A stretch of 64,000 nt of DNA from Circinella minor. Its lineage: Eukaryota > Mucoromycota > Mucoromycetes > Mucorales > Lichtheimiaceae. The stretch is taken from NCBI GenBank assembly GCA_016758965.1, contig JAEPRB010000012.1:124001-188000 (forward strand). The letters are read 5' to 3'. A program made the position numbers and the translations under genes. Of the stretch, positions 62,890 to 64,000 are shown one piece after another (position 1 is the first letter of the stretch; each line of letters begins with the position of its first letter). Under the pieces are notes generated by a model. That model saw only the letters and a program-made list of their open reading frames with translations, did not search any database and had not been told where the DNA came from.

Positions 62890-63756
62890 TTTGATTTACT
62901 TTTCTTTCCCACCCCCCTCCTCTTTCTACTTGTACATAGTGTAAACAAACAAAAAAATCCAAACAAACTTTCCCCGTTATTATTAGTATACGACGAAAAA
63001 AAAAATGCAAAACAGAACAGAAAAAATATAAATTTTCATTCTTTTAGCAATAAATATAAAATATAATATCATTCAACGGGGGGCAGGTTATTAGTATTAG
63101 ATCTCTGGTATACTTATAAAATATAAAGATAGCAAAAAAAAAAATGCTAGATATGAATATATATTTATAAAGACTATGTAAAATTAAAAAGAGTACTTTA
63201 TAGTATATAATAGAAACAAATATTGCTACGTACTCTTTGATGAAATGATTTCATACAATGAAGAAAAATTTCAACGAATATAATATATAAGGAAATAAAA
63301 ATTCATTGGTTGATAAAAAAAAAAAAACAAAGGGTATGGATCCATACGTATTATATTTTACGTATTTAATTTAAATTTACATATGAGTAAGGAAGAATGG
63401 AAAATGTACGTATATATAACACGTATTGCAGTTGTGTTGTGTCAAATGATACAGAAAAATTCCAAAATTTATTATCTTTCAGGTGTTAATCATATTTATT
63501 GATGCTACGTATATATAATAAATATTATAAAAGGTGCTACAGTTACAATAAATAATAAATAATGTCTGGCCCAATTTCCTCAAGAAAAAGTATTTTTTTT
63601 TTCTCTTTCGCTTTCTCCTCTTCCTCTTCCTATTTCTCTTTTACACCAACTACGTTGAACTTATTAAATATGAAATTAAATGATCACACGCTGATTCAAC
63701 TTGTTGCTCTCGTCAGTTCACAAAGAGGGGTACTGAATTACACCAATAACAGTAAA
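62890..63756. other. TAF2 3' flank and AT-rich spacer
   Basis: Contains the TAF2 3' end region (C-rich stretch at 62909-62920, AATAAATATAAAATATAATA near 63049) and AT-rich DNA with TACGTA motifs. No coding exon was recognised; the frame at 63562-63789 (+) overlaps the dispersed repeat. Confidence 0.5.
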
Positions 63757-63809
63757 TCCTCATGCCCAAATCCCACTCTGATTTTATGATGTTTTCGACC
63801 CCACTTTTT

Positions 63810-63847
<38 letters not shown>

Positions 63848-63907
63848 TGTACTACTTTCAAATCAAATCCCACCCTATACAAAAAAAAAACGGGGTTCAA
63901 TTGTATT
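63757..63907 (-). repeat. Dispersed repeat end, copy 2
   Basis: Reverse complement of the blocks at 25230-25345, in the same order: TA then CAATTGAACCCC, GTATAGGGTGGGATTTGA, GTAGTACAAAAAC, GCAAAAAGTGGGGTCGAAAAC and AGTGGGATTT. A (CA)n run has expanded in the middle, exactly where copy 1 has AAGGGGCG. Confidence 0.6.
63811..63842. repeat. (CA)16 microsatellite
   Basis: Uninterrupted CA run inside repeat copy 2. Confidence 0.95.
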
Positions 63908-63911
63908 ATCA

Positions 63912-64000
63912 ATGTCAGCTAAAAGAAGCGTAGAACAAAGCCAGGCCCAAGAGGTAAAACCTCTTCCTAAGAAACAATTAACTGCTGTGGTACGTAGAAA
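63912..64000 (+). CDS. Possible 5' end of a further gene, cut by the window
   Basis: From ATG at 63912 the frame is open to the window edge and begins MSAKRSVEQSQAQEVKPLPK, polar and basic as in many nuclear or cytosolic N-termini. GTACGT near 63991 could be a donor site after about 26 codons. Too short to assign a family. Confidence 0.4.
   Translation, partial: MSAKRSVEQSQAQEVKPLPKKQLTAVVRR

Overview
This window looks like nuclear DNA from an early-diverging filamentous fungus, most probably Mucoromycota (Mucorales-like). The reasons are a strongly AT-rich background, many short introns (about 40-170 nt) with GTAAGT/GTATGT donors and TAG acceptors, Q/N/S/T-rich low-complexity stretches inside conserved proteins, and a mix of fungal families (APSES regulator, Kre9-like cell-wall domain, tandem kelch membrane proteins) with general eukaryotic nuclear machinery. 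I rebuilt exon chains by hand from splice sites and reading phase. No tRNA, rRNA or CRISPR array was seen.

Left part (1-10.6 kb): an AT-rich stretch with no convincing gene; a minus-strand gene at 2924-5089 for a nuclear-type protein with a ubiquitin-interacting motif and two RAP80-like zinc fingers; then a 3.45-kb element (6701-10154) bounded by long inverted repeats and holding decayed Tc1/mariner transposase and a chromodomain fragment.

Centre-left (10.6-28.7 kb): a secreted acidic protein made of Trp repeats behind a Kre9-like domain (10642-12649, +); TAF4 of TFIID (12865-15703, -), converging on it tail to tail; an APSES/KilA-N transcription factor (19616-21044, +) inside two long gene-free stretches (3.9 kb before, 6.1 kb after); and a leucine-rich-repeat protein (27167-28725, +).

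Centre-right (28.7-48.8 kb): a 14-exon HIRA histone chaperone gene (29107-33413, -); a small Gly/Arg-rich CHTOP/ALY-tail-like reading frame (34515-34745, -); a 731-bp TA-flanked MITE (36351-37081); and three tandem nine-exon paralogues for type I membrane kelch proteins (38873-41180, 42448-44791, 46380-48799, all +), each with the same upstream motif.

Right part (48.8-64 kb): a decayed unidentified gene (50139-50708, -), a RWDD2-type gene (51014-52099, -), and head-to-head with it a very large TAF2 gene (about 52565-62889, +) whose reading frame runs on into six bromodomains, all keeping the acetyl-lysine-binding Asn. The window ends with a dispersed repeat and the first codons of a possible further gene.

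Functionally, three of the nuclear genes act at promoters and chromatin: TAF4 and TAF2 are TFIID subunits and HIRA deposits replication-independent H3.3-H4. The secreted Trp-repeat protein and the kelch cluster are surface or secretory genes. The strongest candidate for something new is the TAF2-hexabromodomain protein, followed by the Trp-repeat secreted protein, the RAP80-like protein and the kelch cluster with its oddly conserved second intron.
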